Shown: one piece after another, positions 33,677-43,400 of the stretch
How positions within the stretch are numbered: position 1 is the first letter of the stretch
How the letters are laid out: the number at the start of each line of letters is the position of its first letter
DNA from: an uncultured Bacteroidales bacterium
GTDB lineage: Bacteria > Bacteroidota > Bacteroidia > Bacteroidales > F082
Length of the DNA: 49,081 nucleotides
Direction of reading: 5' to 3'
NCBI GenBank assembly: GCA_937896505.1
Contig: CALBNP010000152.1
Coordinates: 1 to 49,081, forward strand
Translations under genes and position numbers: made by a program
Notes under the pieces: generated by a model
What the model was told of the DNA's origin: nothing
Database searches by the model: none
Seen by the model: the letters and a program-made list of their open reading frames with translations, nothing else

Positions 33677-34030
33677 TTAAGCTTGTGCTTCAGCGGCTTT
33701 GTCGGCAGCCTTTTGGCGTCTCTTCTCGTTGTAGGCAATAGCGTGCTTGTCTAATTTGACGGTGAGGAAACGGAGGATGCGTTCGTCGCGCTTCAGTTCT
33801 GTTTCGAAATCGGCAATGACATTACCTTCGGCTTTGAACTCAAAAAGTTGATAAAAGCCTGTTGATTTTTTCTGGATTGGGTAGGCGAGTTTGCGCATGC
33901 CCCAGTTCTCTTGATGAATGAATTCAGCGCCGGCAGCGGTCAGCTGATCTTCAAACTTCTTTACCGCTTCCTTCATCTGGTCGTCAGATAAAACGGGAGT
34001 CACAATGAAAACGGTTTCGTACTGATTCAT
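33677..34030 (-). CDS. rpsF: 30S ribosomal protein S6
   Basis: The 117-residue protein is bS6, with the opening YETVFIVTPVLSDDQMKEAVKKFEDQL, NWGMRKLAYPIQKKSTGFYQLFEF (the S18-binding face) and DERILRFLTVKLDKHA. The C-terminus has a short Ala/Lys-rich tail (KAADKAAEAQA). First gene of the S6-S18-L9 operon. A -7 box lies 56 bases upstream. In other bacteria S6-S18 regulate their own leader; no such structure could be recognised here by eye. Confidence 0.96.
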   Translation of the reverse strand: MNQYETVFIVTPVLSDDQMKEAVKKFEDQLTAAGAEFIHQENWGMRKLAYPIQKKSTGFYQLFEFKAEGNVIADFETELKRDERILRFLTVKLDKHAIAYNEKRRQKAADKAAEAQA

Positions 34031-34086
34031 AATTACTTGATAGTTAATAATTTAATTTGTTATTATTTGTGCTTTATTAGCGGGTG

Positions 34087-34094
34087 CAAAAATA
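34087..34094 (-). promoter_or_regulatory. -7 box for the rpsF operon
   Basis: TATTTTTG on the minus strand, 56 bases before the rpsF start. The rest of the 189-base gap up to wecB is AT-rich and shows no convincing terminator for rpsF's upstream neighbour. Confidence 0.6.
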
Positions 34095-34219
34095 CGACTT
34101 TTTTCTTAATACACAATAGTTTATGAGAAAAAATGTTTTCAATACAAGAATCCGAGCATCCACAAAGGCAGTTTCGCTCCAACACATAAATACAAAGTGT
34201 TGTACAAAGACAACAACTC

Positions 34220-35365
34220 TTAGTTATTTAAACTAGATTTCCACATCTGTTCCAACATGAATTCCGCAGCTTTTCCGTTGCCGAAGATTTCGGGGAAATC
34301 GGTTGGTGGCGTAGTCTTGAATTGCTTCCAGCTGTCGAGGATGCGTTGCTTGTCGGCATCGGCCAAAACCGCTGAGCCGGTCTTCACGATTTCAACCCAT
34401 TCCGTTTCAGGGCGCAAGATGATGCAGGGCTTCTTGAAGAAATAGGATTCTTTCTGTACGCCGCCCGAGTCGGTCATGATGAGCATGGCGTTGCGTTCCA
34501 GTTCAATCATTTCGAGGAAAGAAACAGGCGGTATCAGCTTGATGCTTTCGGAGTTGAAAAGTTTCTCCTGATTCTCTGCGCTGAGATTGGTTTTCAGCAA
34601 TTTAGCCGTTCTTGGATGCAGAGGCAAAACGACAACGGCTTCTTTTGAAACTTCAATGATTGATTCGAAAATGGCGGTCAGGCGATGGGGCTGGTCGGTG
34701 TTGCTGTCGCGATGTATAGTGGAAAGCACAAACGGCTTGCCGCTTAATCCTAAACGCTGGATGATGTCGGTCTTCTCGGCGGATAAAGTGGAGAAATACA
34801 GGCTGTTGTCGTACATGATGTCGCCGCAATGATACACTTTCGGATTGTCGATGGTGTAAGGACCAGCATTGTCCATCGGGAAGCCTTCGCGCTTCAGGTT
34901 CTCATAGCCAGCCAAAGTAGGCGAGAAAAGCAGCGTCGAACAGTGGTCACACACGATGCGGTTGATTTCTTCGGGCATGCTCTTGTTGTAGGAGCGCAAT
35001 CCTGCCTCGATATGAACGATGGGAACATGTATCTTTGCAGCGGCCACGGCACCTGCAAGGGTCGAGTTGGTGTCGCCATAAAGCACGATATAGTCAGGTT
35101 TCTCGTCAACGAGGATTTTCTCGATGCCTTCGGTCATGCGGGCAGTCTGCACGCCATGCGAGGCCGAACCTACATGCAGGTTGTAGTCGGGATGCGGGAT
35201 GTCCAACTCGTCGAAAAACACTTGCGACATGTTTTCGTCGTAGTGCTGACCTGTGTGGACGATGGTTTCCGTAATCCTGTCAGCAAAACTATTCTTGATG
35301 GCGCGGCTCAGTGCGGCGGCCTTGATGATTTGGGGACGTGCCCCTATGATGGTGACTATCTTCAT
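34220..35365 (-). CDS. wecB: Non-hydrolysing UDP-N-acetylglucosamine 2-epimerase
   Basis: The 381-residue GT-B-fold epimerase converts UDP-GlcNAc to UDP-ManNAc for surface glycans. Signatures are IIGARPQIIKAAAL at the N-terminus, HTGQHYDENMS, LYGDTNSTLAG, HIEAGLRSYNKSMPEEINR with the catalytic acidic residues, STIHRDSN with the key His, and the SGGVQKES nucleotide-binding loop. Its ATG overlaps the radC stop (ATGA, 35362-35365), so it is translated from the radC transcript, an unusual pairing of a repair-family gene with a sugar epimerase. It may serve the same glycan pathway as the flippase cluster 9 kb away. Confidence 0.94.
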   Translation of the reverse strand: MKIVTIIGARPQIIKAAALSRAIKNSFADRITETIVHTGQHYDENMSQVFFDELDIPHPDYNLHVGSASHGVQTARMTEGIEKILVDEKPDYIVLYGDTNSTLAGAVAAAKIHVPIVHIEAGLRSYNKSMPEEINRIVCDHCSTLLFSPTLAGYENLKREGFPMDNAGPYTIDNPKVYHCGDIMYDNSLYFSTLSAEKTDIIQRLGLSGKPFVLSTIHRDSNTDQPHRLTAIFESIIEVSKEAVVVLPLHPRTAKLLKTNLSAENQEKLFNSESIKLIPPVSFLEMIELERNAMLIMTDSGGVQKESYFFKKPCIILRPETEWVEIVKTGSAVLADADKQRILDSWKQFKTTPPTDFPEIFGNGKAAEFMLEQMWKSSLNN

Positions 35366-36066
35366 AATTCTATGATTCTTCCTTTTTCAAGGTAACTGTA
35401 ATATTGGCCTTCGCCGATGATGATATGGTCATGGACCTTGATGTCGAGCAAGGCTCCTGCAGCCACAAACTTTTTCGTCAGCATGTCGTCTTGCGAACTT
35501 GGGTTGGCACTTCCAGATGGGTGGTTATGACAAAGAATAATGCCGGTGGCATTTGCGGCAATAGCTTTCTTGAAGATGATTTTCGGGTCGGCAATCGTTT
35601 CGCTCATGCCTCCACTACTGATGTTCTCAATCTTAAGGACCCTATTGGAATTGTTAAGGAACATGACGAGGAAGTTCTCCTGCTGATGGTTAGGGATATG
35701 TGGCAAGAAACGTTCGTATGCATCAAACGAATTCTTGAGCCTATCAGAGATTTCGGCTTCGGCGCCACGGCGGCGCTTACCCAATTCGAGGGCAGCCATG
35801 ATGCTGACGGCCTTGGCTTCGCCGATGCCATTGAAACGCATCAGTTCATCGAGGCTCAGGTTGGAAAGGTCGATGAGGTTGTTGCCGACGCTGTCGAGGA
35901 TAAGCCGTGCCAACTCGACAGCCGACATCTTGCTGTTGCCCGAGCCAATGAGAATGGCGATAAGCTCGGCATTGCTGAGCGACGACTTGCCTTTGGCAAT
36001 CATCTTCTCGCGTGGCCTGTCGTCAGCGGCCCACTCTTTTATGGATTTCTTGTCGGTGTCGTTCAT
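35362..36066 (-). CDS. radC: RadC family JAB/MPN protein
   Basis: The 234-residue protein has a helix-hairpin-helix region (FNGIGEAKAVSIMAALELG, ~78-96) and a C-terminal JAMM metalloprotease-like domain with His180, His182, Ser190 and Asp193 in CHNHPSGSANPSSQDD. The full metal-binding set is kept. Despite the historical 'DNA repair' name, the activity of RadC proteins remains unsettled. The -7 box is 24 bases upstream, immediately next to the terminator of rpsT. wecB is coupled downstream. Confidence 0.94.
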   Translation of the reverse strand: MNDTDKKSIKEWAADDRPREKMIAKGKSSLSNAELIAILIGSGNSKMSAVELARLILDSVGNNLIDLSNLSLDELMRFNGIGEAKAVSIMAALELGKRRRGAEAEISDRLKNSFDAYERFLPHIPNHQQENFLVMFLNNSNRVLKIENISSGGMSETIADPKIIFKKAIAANATGIILCHNHPSGSANPSSQDDMLTKKFVAAGALLDIKVHDHIIIGEGQYYSYLEKGRIIEL

Positions 36067-36090
36067 TCGTCGTCGTGATGTTCAAGAGTG

Positions 36091-36098
36091 CAAAAATA
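36091..36098 (-). promoter_or_regulatory. -7 box for radC-wecB
   Basis: TATTTTTG on the minus strand, 24 bases before radC and directly following the rpsT terminator T-run. Confidence 0.6.
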
Positions 36099-36131
36099 CA
36101 AAAAAGCCCCTTCCAACTCGTAGAAAGGGCT
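36099..36131 (-). terminator. Rho-independent terminator of rpsT
   Basis: AGCCCCTTC (36105-36113) pairs with GAAAGGGCT (36123-36131) through one G-U pair. On the minus strand six T follow. Confidence 0.85.
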
Positions 36132-36157
36132 CCAACATTATGATGAAAAAACTCTTA

Positions 36158-36412
36158 TTAAGCCAACTTTGCGGTATATTTCGTCAGTTTCGACTTCAGG
36201 TTAGCAGCCTTGTTCTTGTGGATGATACCACGCTTGGCGACCTTGTCGATGATCGAATAAATCTTTGGCAGTTGGGTTTCTGCTTCAGCCTTGTCGGTCA
36301 AAGTTCTGAACTTTCTGACTTCGTTACGCATGTTCTTTGCATAGTAACGGTTGTGCAAACGTCTTTTTTCTGTTTGACGAATTCTCTTGAGTGACGATTT
36401 GTGATTTGCCAT
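36158..36412 (-). CDS. rpsT: 30S ribosomal protein S20
   Basis: The 84-residue, very basic helical protein is bS20 (MANHKSSLKRIRQTEKRRLHNR, VAKRGIIHKNKAANLKSKLTKY). It binds the 5' and 3' minor domains of 16S rRNA. Monocistronic: its own -7 box 39 bases upstream and a terminator 26 bases downstream. Confidence 0.96.
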   Translation of the reverse strand: MANHKSSLKRIRQTEKRRLHNRYYAKNMRNEVRKFRTLTDKAEAETQLPKIYSIIDKVAKRGIIHKNKAANLKSKLTKYTAKLA

Positions 36413-36451
36413 ATCTAATTTTTCTTTTTGTTATCCTCTTCAATCGGGCTG

Positions 36452-36459
36452 CAAAAATA
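36452..36459 (-). promoter_or_regulatory. -7 box for rpsT
   Basis: TATTTTTG on the minus strand, 39 bases before the rpsT start. Confidence 0.6.
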
Positions 36460-36540
36460 CAACTTTTATCAATACACCGACTTTATTTTTTTTCTTTTTT
36501 TTGGTATTTTATCTCTCTTTGCAAACTAAAACCATAAATA

Positions 36541-37830
36541 TCAGATAATTACACCTATAAAAACCATCTTATCTTCGTTATCAACATTAATGATTTCGCC
36601 TAACCTTATATTAATATAGGTATTATGTTGCAAGTTTTCGCCTTTCACCTGAATGGGCAAGTAGTTCTCTCCATAGCCTCGGGCAACGCCTTTGGCATCG
36701 ACACGCTCGATAAGCATGCGTTGCGTGCGGCCTTGCATCATCTGGAAATAGCGTAGCTTGTTCTCCAAAGAAATGGTGCGCATCACCTCGCTGCGTTGTG
36801 TCTTCACCACCTCCTGCACCTGGTCTGGCATGGTGGCGGCTTTCGTTCCTGTACGTACCGAGTATTTGAAAGTATGAATGTGACTGAAACCAATCTCGCG
36901 GGCAAAGTCGCAGCTTTCCTTGAAGGTTGCATCGGTCTCACCTGCAAAGCCGACGATGATGTCGGTCGTGATGTTGAAATCGGGACGGAACTGCTTGATA
37001 CGCTGGCACATCTCGCGGAACTGGGCCGCCGTATAGAAACGGTGCATGCGTTTCAGTGTGTCTTCCGAACCGCTTTGCAGGCAGATGTGCATGTGCGGAG
37101 CGAGTTTCTCATGTTGGAACAGCTGCAAGAAACGGTCGCTGAACTGGTCGGGTTCTATTGACGAGACACGCACGCGGAAATCGCCTTCGATGTCGAGGAT
37201 ATTCTCCACAAGTTTCTCGAAATCAGTTCCTTCATAGTTATACCTGCCCATGTTAACTCCCGTGAGAACGATTTCCTTGAAGCCATGCTCTACCACATCG
37301 CGAATGTTTTGGTAGATATCCTTGGCAGGACGGCTAGTGCTGCGTCCTCTAACCATCGGTATGATGCAATAGGAGCAAAAATTGTTGCAGCCATCTTGCA
37401 CCTTGATGAGGCTTCGGGTGTGGAAGGTGTCATAGGCGGGTTGATAGCTGAACAAGTCGCGATCGTAGCCTTCGGGGTCGGCACTGCCAAAGCGGAAATG
37501 GTCGTTGACGATGTCGAAGACCGCCGATTTGTGTTCATTGTCAATCACATAGTCGGCAACACCGGACTTGAGCAAGTCTTCCTTGTGGTTGTTCACCATG
37601 CAACCCGTGACGGCAATCAAGGCATCAGGATTATTGCGGCGTATCTGGCGGATGGCTTGGCGGCATTTCTGGTCGCTCTGGTTGGTGACCGTGCAAGTGT
37701 TGACCACAAAGACATCAGCTTCATTGCCGTCGCCGACAATTTCATAACCATTGGCCTTGAAACGCGACGCAAGGGCATCGGTCTCAAACAAGTTGACGCG
37801 GCAACCTAAGGTCTTGAATGCGACTCTCAT
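36541..37830 (-). CDS. mtaB: tRNA t6A37 methylthiotransferase MtaB
   Basis: The 429-residue radical-SAM enzyme converts t6A37 to ms2t6A in ANN-decoding tRNAs. The UPF0004 domain carries Cys10 (TLGCRVN, the MtaB-type start), Cys46 (NTCTVT) and Cys77 (TGCMVN) for one iron-sulphur cluster. The radical SAM triad is Cys148, Cys152 and Cys155 in DGCNNFCSYC. A C-terminal TRAM-like domain ends the chain. The ATG overlaps the stop of the upstream miaB-like gene (ATGA, 37827-37830), so both methylthiotransferases are made from one transcript. Confidence 0.92.
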   Translation of the reverse strand: MRVAFKTLGCRVNLFETDALASRFKANGYEIVGDGNEADVFVVNTCTVTNQSDQKCRQAIRQIRRNNPDALIAVTGCMVNNHKEDLLKSGVADYVIDNEHKSAVFDIVNDHFRFGSADPEGYDRDLFSYQPAYDTFHTRSLIKVQDGCNNFCSYCIIPMVRGRSTSRPAKDIYQNIRDVVEHGFKEIVLTGVNMGRYNYEGTDFEKLVENILDIEGDFRVRVSSIEPDQFSDRFLQLFQHEKLAPHMHICLQSGSEDTLKRMHRFYTAAQFREMCQRIKQFRPDFNITTDIIVGFAGETDATFKESCDFAREIGFSHIHTFKYSVRTGTKAATMPDQVQEVVKTQRSEVMRTISLENKLRYFQMMQGRTQRMLIERVDAKGVARGYGENYLPIQVKGENLQHNTYINIRLGEIINVDNEDKMVFIGVII

Positions 37831-39212
37831 ACCAGCAATTCCCCTTCGATTGACAGCGGCGTGGCATCGGTGACTTTCACTTTGACAATCTGGCCGATAA
37901 GCGAGGTGTCTTCCGAGGCAAAACGAATGACAATCTTACCCTCGGTGTGACCTGCCAAATAGCCGTTCTTACGGTCGAAATTCTCAACCAGCATCTTCAC
38001 CGTAGTACCGACGAGGCCTTGGTTATAGACCATCGAATGCTTCATCAGTTCGTCGGTGAGGATATGATAGCGCTGGCGTTTCGTTTCCTTGGTCACATCG
38101 TCGGGCCATTTCGAAGCCACGGCGCCTTCGCGGACACTGTATTGCGCAATGTAAGCCATGTTATACTTGAACTCTTCCATCGCCTTGCGCGTGTTCTCAA
38201 ACTCTTCTTCCGTTTCGTGCGTGAAGCCCACGATGATGTCGGTGAAGATAGTAGCCGTTGGCAACAAGCGCCTGATTGTCTGGATGATGTGACGATAGCG
38301 TTCCAAATCGTGGTGACGGTTCATGCGTTGCAGCATGGCATCGTCGCCGCTTTGGATTGGGATATGTATCTGCTTGCCGAGACAGTCGTATTGCGAGATG
38401 ACCTCGATGACCTCGTCGGTCATGTCGCGTGGATGTGGCGAGGTGAAATACACCCAAAACTCCTTGCCAGAGGCTTTGCCATACTCTCCCACCCTACGCA
38501 ACAGCTCTGCGAAGTTGATTTCCTTGCCCTCTTTGTCGAGGCCATACGAGTTGACGTTTTGTCCCAGTAGCGTGATGCTCTTGTAGCCTTTTTCGACAAG
38601 GTCCTTCAGCTCGGAGATGATATCATCAGAAGAACGCGACACTTCACGGCCACGCGTGTAAGGCACAGCGCAATAGGTGCAGAACTTGTTGCATCCGTTT
38701 TGAATCGGGATGAAGGCCTCAAACGTGGATTGCTGCTGAGGGCAGATGGCCCAGAAACTGTCCATATTTGCCGAAGGATTGACGACATCGTGCTTGTGGA
38801 ACAATGGTTCCAATGGTCTGACAACAGGTTGTGTTTCAATCTCTTCTCCATATTGCAGCGATGCCGGCGTGACAATGCCGTATTGGCGAATCATGTCAGG
38901 GAAGTTGGGCAATTCGTTCATCGGGAACACCAAATCGAAGAGTTTGAGGAAACGCAAGCGGTCGGCGGGCAAAATGCAGCCCGACACGAAGGTGATGACG
39001 TTTTGGCGGTTCTTCATGGCGTTCCACTTCTTGATGCGGCCATACACCTTGTCGATGCCCTTTTGGCGCACCGAGCAAGCGATGACACCGAGTATGGTGG
39101 CTTCTTCCTCATTGTCGGTTGGGACGAAGCCCATGTTTTGCAACACGGTGCGCACGCGGCCCGTATCGCTCTGATTCATCTGGCAGCCTAAAGGCAGGAG
39201 ATAGTATTTCAT
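37827..39212 (-). CDS. miaB: MiaB-type tRNA methylthiotransferase
   Basis: The 461-residue radical-SAM methylthiotransferase is expected to make ms2i6A37 in tRNAs reading UNN codons. Cys10 (PLGCQMN), Cys46 (IACSVRQ) and Cys79 (SGCILP) bind the auxiliary cluster. Cys174, Cys178 and Cys181 (NGCNKFCTYC) bind the SAM cluster, followed by YTRGREVSR and a TRAM domain (NGYLAGHTEGKIVIRF). The N-terminus (LPLGCQMNQSDTGRV) departs from the usual ETYGCQMN, so a divergent MiaB-like role remains possible. The start at 39212 is chosen because an upstream ATG at 39236 lies inside the -7 box. Confidence 0.85.
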   Translation of the reverse strand: MKYYLLPLGCQMNQSDTGRVRTVLQNMGFVPTDNEEEATILGVIACSVRQKGIDKVYGRIKKWNAMKNRQNVITFVSGCILPADRLRFLKLFDLVFPMNELPNFPDMIRQYGIVTPASLQYGEEIETQPVVRPLEPLFHKHDVVNPSANMDSFWAICPQQQSTFEAFIPIQNGCNKFCTYCAVPYTRGREVSRSSDDIISELKDLVEKGYKSITLLGQNVNSYGLDKEGKEINFAELLRRVGEYGKASGKEFWVYFTSPHPRDMTDEVIEVISQYDCLGKQIHIPIQSGDDAMLQRMNRHHDLERYRHIIQTIRRLLPTATIFTDIIVGFTHETEEEFENTRKAMEEFKYNMAYIAQYSVREGAVASKWPDDVTKETKRQRYHILTDELMKHSMVYNQGLVGTTVKMLVENFDRKNGYLAGHTEGKIVIRFASEDTSLIGQIVKVKVTDATPLSIEGELLV

Positions 39213-39233
39213 TTGGATGTCTGTTTTGGGGTG

Positions 39234-39241
39234 CAAAAGTA
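39234..39241 (-). promoter_or_regulatory. -7 box for miaB-mtaB, fixing the start
   Basis: TACTTTTG on the minus strand, exact consensus, 21 bases before the ATG at 39212. It overlaps the alternative upstream ATG, which therefore cannot be used. Confidence 0.65.
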
Positions 39242-39278
39242 GGAAATTATGTTGGATTGACGCTTTTTAAACAAGGTA

Positions 39279-39313
39279 TAAAAAAATCGGGGTGACATTG
39301 CAGCCACCCCGAT
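39279..39313 (-). terminator. Rho-independent terminator of gapA
   Basis: ATCGGGGTG (39286-39294) and CACCCCGAT (39305-39313) form a 9-bp perfect stem. The minus-strand T-run covers 39279-39287. Confidence 0.92.
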
Positions 39314-39338
39314 ACGTTTATCTTGATTCAGTGAATAA

Positions 39339-40346
39339 TCAATACTTCATCATCTCGATGAGGTCAACCATGCGGTTTGAGTAGCCCCATTCGTTATCGT
39401 ACCACGACATGATTTTCACCATCTTGCCCATCACCATGGTGCTTTGTGCATCAAAGATGGAGCTGTGTGGATTGTGGATGACGTCGCAACTCACGATAGG
39501 ATCTTCGGTGTATTCCAACACGCCTTTCATTGGGCCTTCGGCGGCTTCCTTCATGGCAGCGTTGATTTCTTCCTTGGTGGCTTCGGTCTTCAATGTGCAG
39601 ACGAGGTCAACCAACGAACCGGTTGGCGTAGGAACGCGGACAGCGATGCCATCGAGTTTGCCATTCAGTTCAGGGATGACGATTCCGACAGCCTTGGCAG
39701 CACCGGTGGTGGTAGGAATCTGCGACATGGCGGCTGAACGGGCACGACGAAGGTCGCTGTGAGGACCATCGAGGATGACTTGGTCGTTGGTATAGCTGTG
39801 GATGGTGGTGATGTAACCTTGCTCGATGCCGAAACGGTCGTTCAGGACCTTGGCGACAGGAGCCAGGCAGTTGGTGGTGCACGAAGCGTTGCTCACGCAT
39901 TCCACATCGTCAGTAAGGTCGTTGTTGTTGACACCGACAACGACGGTAGCATCGATGGCATCCTTCGAAGGAGCCGAAAGGATGACCTTCTTGGCACCAG
40001 CCTTCAGGTGGTCGCCATAGCCGCCCTTGCTGCTTTCCTTTGAGCGGAACACGCCCGTCGATTCAACCACTACGTCAGGAGTCTTGCTCCACTTGATGTC
40101 GAGAGGTGAACGTTCAGCGGTCACGCTGATGCGCACGCCATTGACGATGAGGGCGGTTTCGTCATATTCGACAGTGCCAGGGAACTTGCCTTGGGTTGAG
40201 TCGTATTTCAAAAGGTGAGCCAACACTTTGGTGCTGGTCAAATCGTTGATGCCGACGACTTCCAGATTTGGACGTTCGCAGCAAATACGGAAAACGTTAC
40301 GGCCAATACGGCCAAATCCGTTGATACCTACTTTAATCTTTTCCAT
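39339..40346 (-). CDS. gapA: Glyceraldehyde-3-phosphate dehydrogenase, type I
   Basis: The 335-residue enzyme oxidises glyceraldehyde-3-phosphate to 1,3-bisphosphoglycerate in glycolysis. It has the dinucleotide motif GINGFGRIGRNVFR (8-21), Asp35 in GINDLTS favouring NAD, catalytic Cys156 in SNASCTTNCLAP, His183 in TTIHSYTNDQ, and the C-terminal WYDNEWGYSNRMVDL. Monocistronic, with a -7 box 50 bases upstream and a strong terminator. It is divergent from the PPDK-like gene; whether the link to phosphoenolpyruvate chemistry is meaningful is unclear. Confidence 0.97.
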   Translation of the reverse strand: MEKIKVGINGFGRIGRNVFRICCERPNLEVVGINDLTSTKVLAHLLKYDSTQGKFPGTVEYDETALIVNGVRISVTAERSPLDIKWSKTPDVVVESTGVFRSKESSKGGYGDHLKAGAKKVILSAPSKDAIDATVVVGVNNNDLTDDVECVSNASCTTNCLAPVAKVLNDRFGIEQGYITTIHSYTNDQVILDGPHSDLRRARSAAMSQIPTTTGAAKAVGIVIPELNGKLDGIAVRVPTPTGSLVDLVCTLKTEATKEEINAAMKEAAEGPMKGVLEYTEDPIVSCDVIHNPHSSIFDAQSTMVMGKMVKIMSWYDNEWGYSNRMVDLIEMMKY

Positions 40347-40396
40347 TTGTATTCAGTTTTAGTTTGATATTGATTCTTTTTAAATGAATTATGGTG

Positions 40397-40404
40397 CAAA
40401 AGTA
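40397..40404 (-). promoter_or_regulatory. -7 box for gapA
   Basis: TACTTTTG on the minus strand, exact consensus, 50 bases before the gapA start. Confidence 0.65.
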
Positions 40405-40437
40405 CTATTTTTCTCTTTTTCGCTTTATCAAAATGAA

Positions 40438-40445
40438 TAATTTTG
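40438..40445 (+). promoter_or_regulatory. -7 box for the PPDK-like gene, fixing the start
   Basis: TAATTTTG, exact consensus, 20 bases before the ATG at 40466. Two earlier in-frame ATGs (40391 and 40433) precede the predicted transcription start. Confidence 0.65.
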
Positions 40446-40465
40446 CGCATCAAAATCATTTTGCC

Positions 40466-43400
40466 ATGGAAAGCACCTTCAAATCGCAGGCATTGGAAGC
40501 CAATTTAGCCCAGACACGCTATAAAGACATCTTCATTCCCACTGAACACCAACAGTTTATCGACCTTTCGGTCAAATACTTCGGCATCAACAAACGGGCA
40601 AAAGAATGCATCACCGAATACCATCATCCCCTGTCGAACCACACCTTCGTGACCGAAGAATTGCGCAAGATGCTGCTCGACGATTTCTGGTTCTACACGC
40701 GCGACGACATTCCCGAAACCGCCCTTTCGCTCCCTTTGGAAATGATGCACAGCCTGCTGAAACCTGAAATAAGCCTTAAACTACGTCTCAGCATCGTCGT
40801 CACACTCATGGAGTTTGTCGATATGGTCATGGCGAAATCGCCTAAACACCGACATCTGATTACATTGGTTTTCAATATCTTGAACGATTCCTTTGAAGCC
40901 AATAAAGATTGCATGATTTTGGCATCGAAACACGCGGCCCGCTATTTAGGTCGCGCTGCTGCCGACGGACAATTTTGCCAATCGGCCAGCGATTTGCTGC
41001 ATCACATCCTGCACGAGAACTACAGCTTCTGGCAAAGCACCTCGCAAGTGGAGGACTGGATTGAGAGCAAGAGCGACATCCTCTCCGAAACCGAAATCAG
41101 CGACGTGCAACAAGAAATTGGAAAGCCTTATTTCGACGGGCTCAACGCACAACTCGACGCTGCTTCTTCATGGGAAATGCTCAGCGATTTGCCTAATTAC
41201 GAGCAAATTGCAAAACAATTCATGGAGTCGGACAAAGCTTTTCCACATTTCATAACGAAGTTCCATTTCGTATTTTTCCTGTTGCATCTGCCTGGCATGG
41301 AGAACCAACGCGAGCGCCTCATTTGGAACATGGACCGCATGTTGCGCGAAGCGGTAGATGAACTGGAACAAAATGAACTGATACCATTTATCGACACGAT
41401 TTTCGAGCTTGCGGAAGAACTGCGCCACGATTACATGTCGGCAGTGCTCGATTTCCAACTCACCTTGGGCAAGAAAATCATCGATGTCGATCAAACCGAA
41501 CTGAAGGAAATCGTCAACTATTTCGAGAAGAAACTCATCGCCTTCGGATTCGTCACCCCTGGCAAGGTGTTTGTGGGCGAAGACTGGCAACTCTCTGTAG
41601 ATGAGAACCATATCAAGAACATCCGCGTTTGGCTTGAGCTCATTGAGCACTCGAAACACCCGATGGAGAAGCTGCTTTCATCGCTGATTGTCAACCTCAA
41701 GTTGGGCGGCATCTTCCTGAGCGATACCGACCTTTTCCAGCGCGAAATCACCAAGATTCTCAACTCCAACATCACACCTTATTATAAGAAGGTAAAGCAA
41801 CTCACGCGCATCTTTCCCGTCTATTTCAACGAGATAGGTGCCGAAGGCGAGATTCGCAACGTCACCACCAACATGGACGAAATCAGCGGACGGCAAGACA
41901 AGCTGGTGCATTTCCTTCGCAAGCAAGTTCACACCGAGAGCAACAATACGCTCATCGGGCTGACCCTCAATGTGTTCAAGTTCTGGAGCGATGGTATCGT
42001 GGATAATTTGCGTCCCATCTTGCCCAACAATGTTTTTGACAGCATCGACACGAGCAGCGAATGGTTCACCTACATTCACGCCATCACCGTGAAAATGAGC
42101 GAGATTAGCTGCCTCGACCCCGAAGACCTGCTCATGCTGTCGCGCGACGACTTCGACAAACTCATCGTGCGTTCAGAAGAGAAACTCGAAATCGACACCA
42201 CGATTGCCGAACGCGAACGCGCCCGACTGATGGACATCAAAGACCTTTATGCCTCGCTTCGCGAAAAATACAGTTTCGAGTCGGTCAACATCTTCAACTC
42301 GCTTCGCAGCTATTCCTTCATTCCCGACCAAGACGTCGATGAATTCGAAAAAGCCTATAAGTCAAAGGATTTCGGTAAGTCGCTGACCTTGATTTACGCT
42401 TTCATGGACAAGCTGAAAACCATCATCTTCAACCCCGAGACGAGCGAAGGCTGGGAAAACATCTACCACAAACGCCACATCGCCATCGGCATTCCGTCGA
42501 TGTATGGCACCTATCGCGAGAACAAGTTCGAAGCCATGGGCTTGACCTTCCGCCTCGAACGCGTCGCCACCCAACTGATGGAGAAAGTGGTGCAGAGCAT
42601 CAACCTCGAATACATCTCCGAGCGCACCCTGAACCAGATATACACCATCTTGGAATATTTCCGCAACGGTCTCGAACTCGACGGCATCACCAACCAGAGT
42701 CTCAACTCGAAGCTCGCCATGCTGCGCTACAGCCTCACTTCGCGGAGTTTCTCTTTCGCGCAGTATATCAACATCTTCCAGTTCATCGCCGAGGACGTGC
42801 GCCGCATCATCATCAAGTATTTCCTCAAGTCGTATGAATACCCGCTGAAGGTTGTCATCCCACAACTCTTCGACCCCGAAGGGCAACTCAACGAGCGCGA
42901 ATTGGCCTCACTCATTACCCGCAAATCGGAAGAGTTTCACCGCGACTTGCTTTCCGACGCTTTCCTGATGCAGCCACTCGACAACTTCATCGCCCGCATC
43001 CTCAAGTCGTTACGCACGATGGAAAACACGCTCAACCCGAAGCTCATCAGCGACATCATGACCTACAACTCCGAGATGCTCATCAGTCCGTTTTGGGAAC
43101 GCACGCCGAAGATGGACAACCAAGTGTTCATCGGCAACAAGGCCAACAACCTTAAGAACCTCTACCTCCACGGGATGCCCGTACCACCCGGCTTCGTCAT
43201 CACCACGGAGACCTTCCGCCGCAACGAAACCATCAACACCATACCAGAGCTTCGGACTGAAATTCACGGCATGATTCGCCAATATATCAACGAGTTGGAA
43301 AACATCACAGGGCGCAAGTTCGATGATGCAGATGCGCCATTGCTCATCTCGGTACGCTCAGGAACGGCCATCTCGATGCCAGGTGCCATGGATACTTTCC

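Noticed and set aside
40391..40465. Upstream in-frame ATGs extending the PPDK-like protein by 25 residues
   Set aside because: They lie before or inside the -7 box at 40438-40445, so they would not be in the transcript from that promoter.
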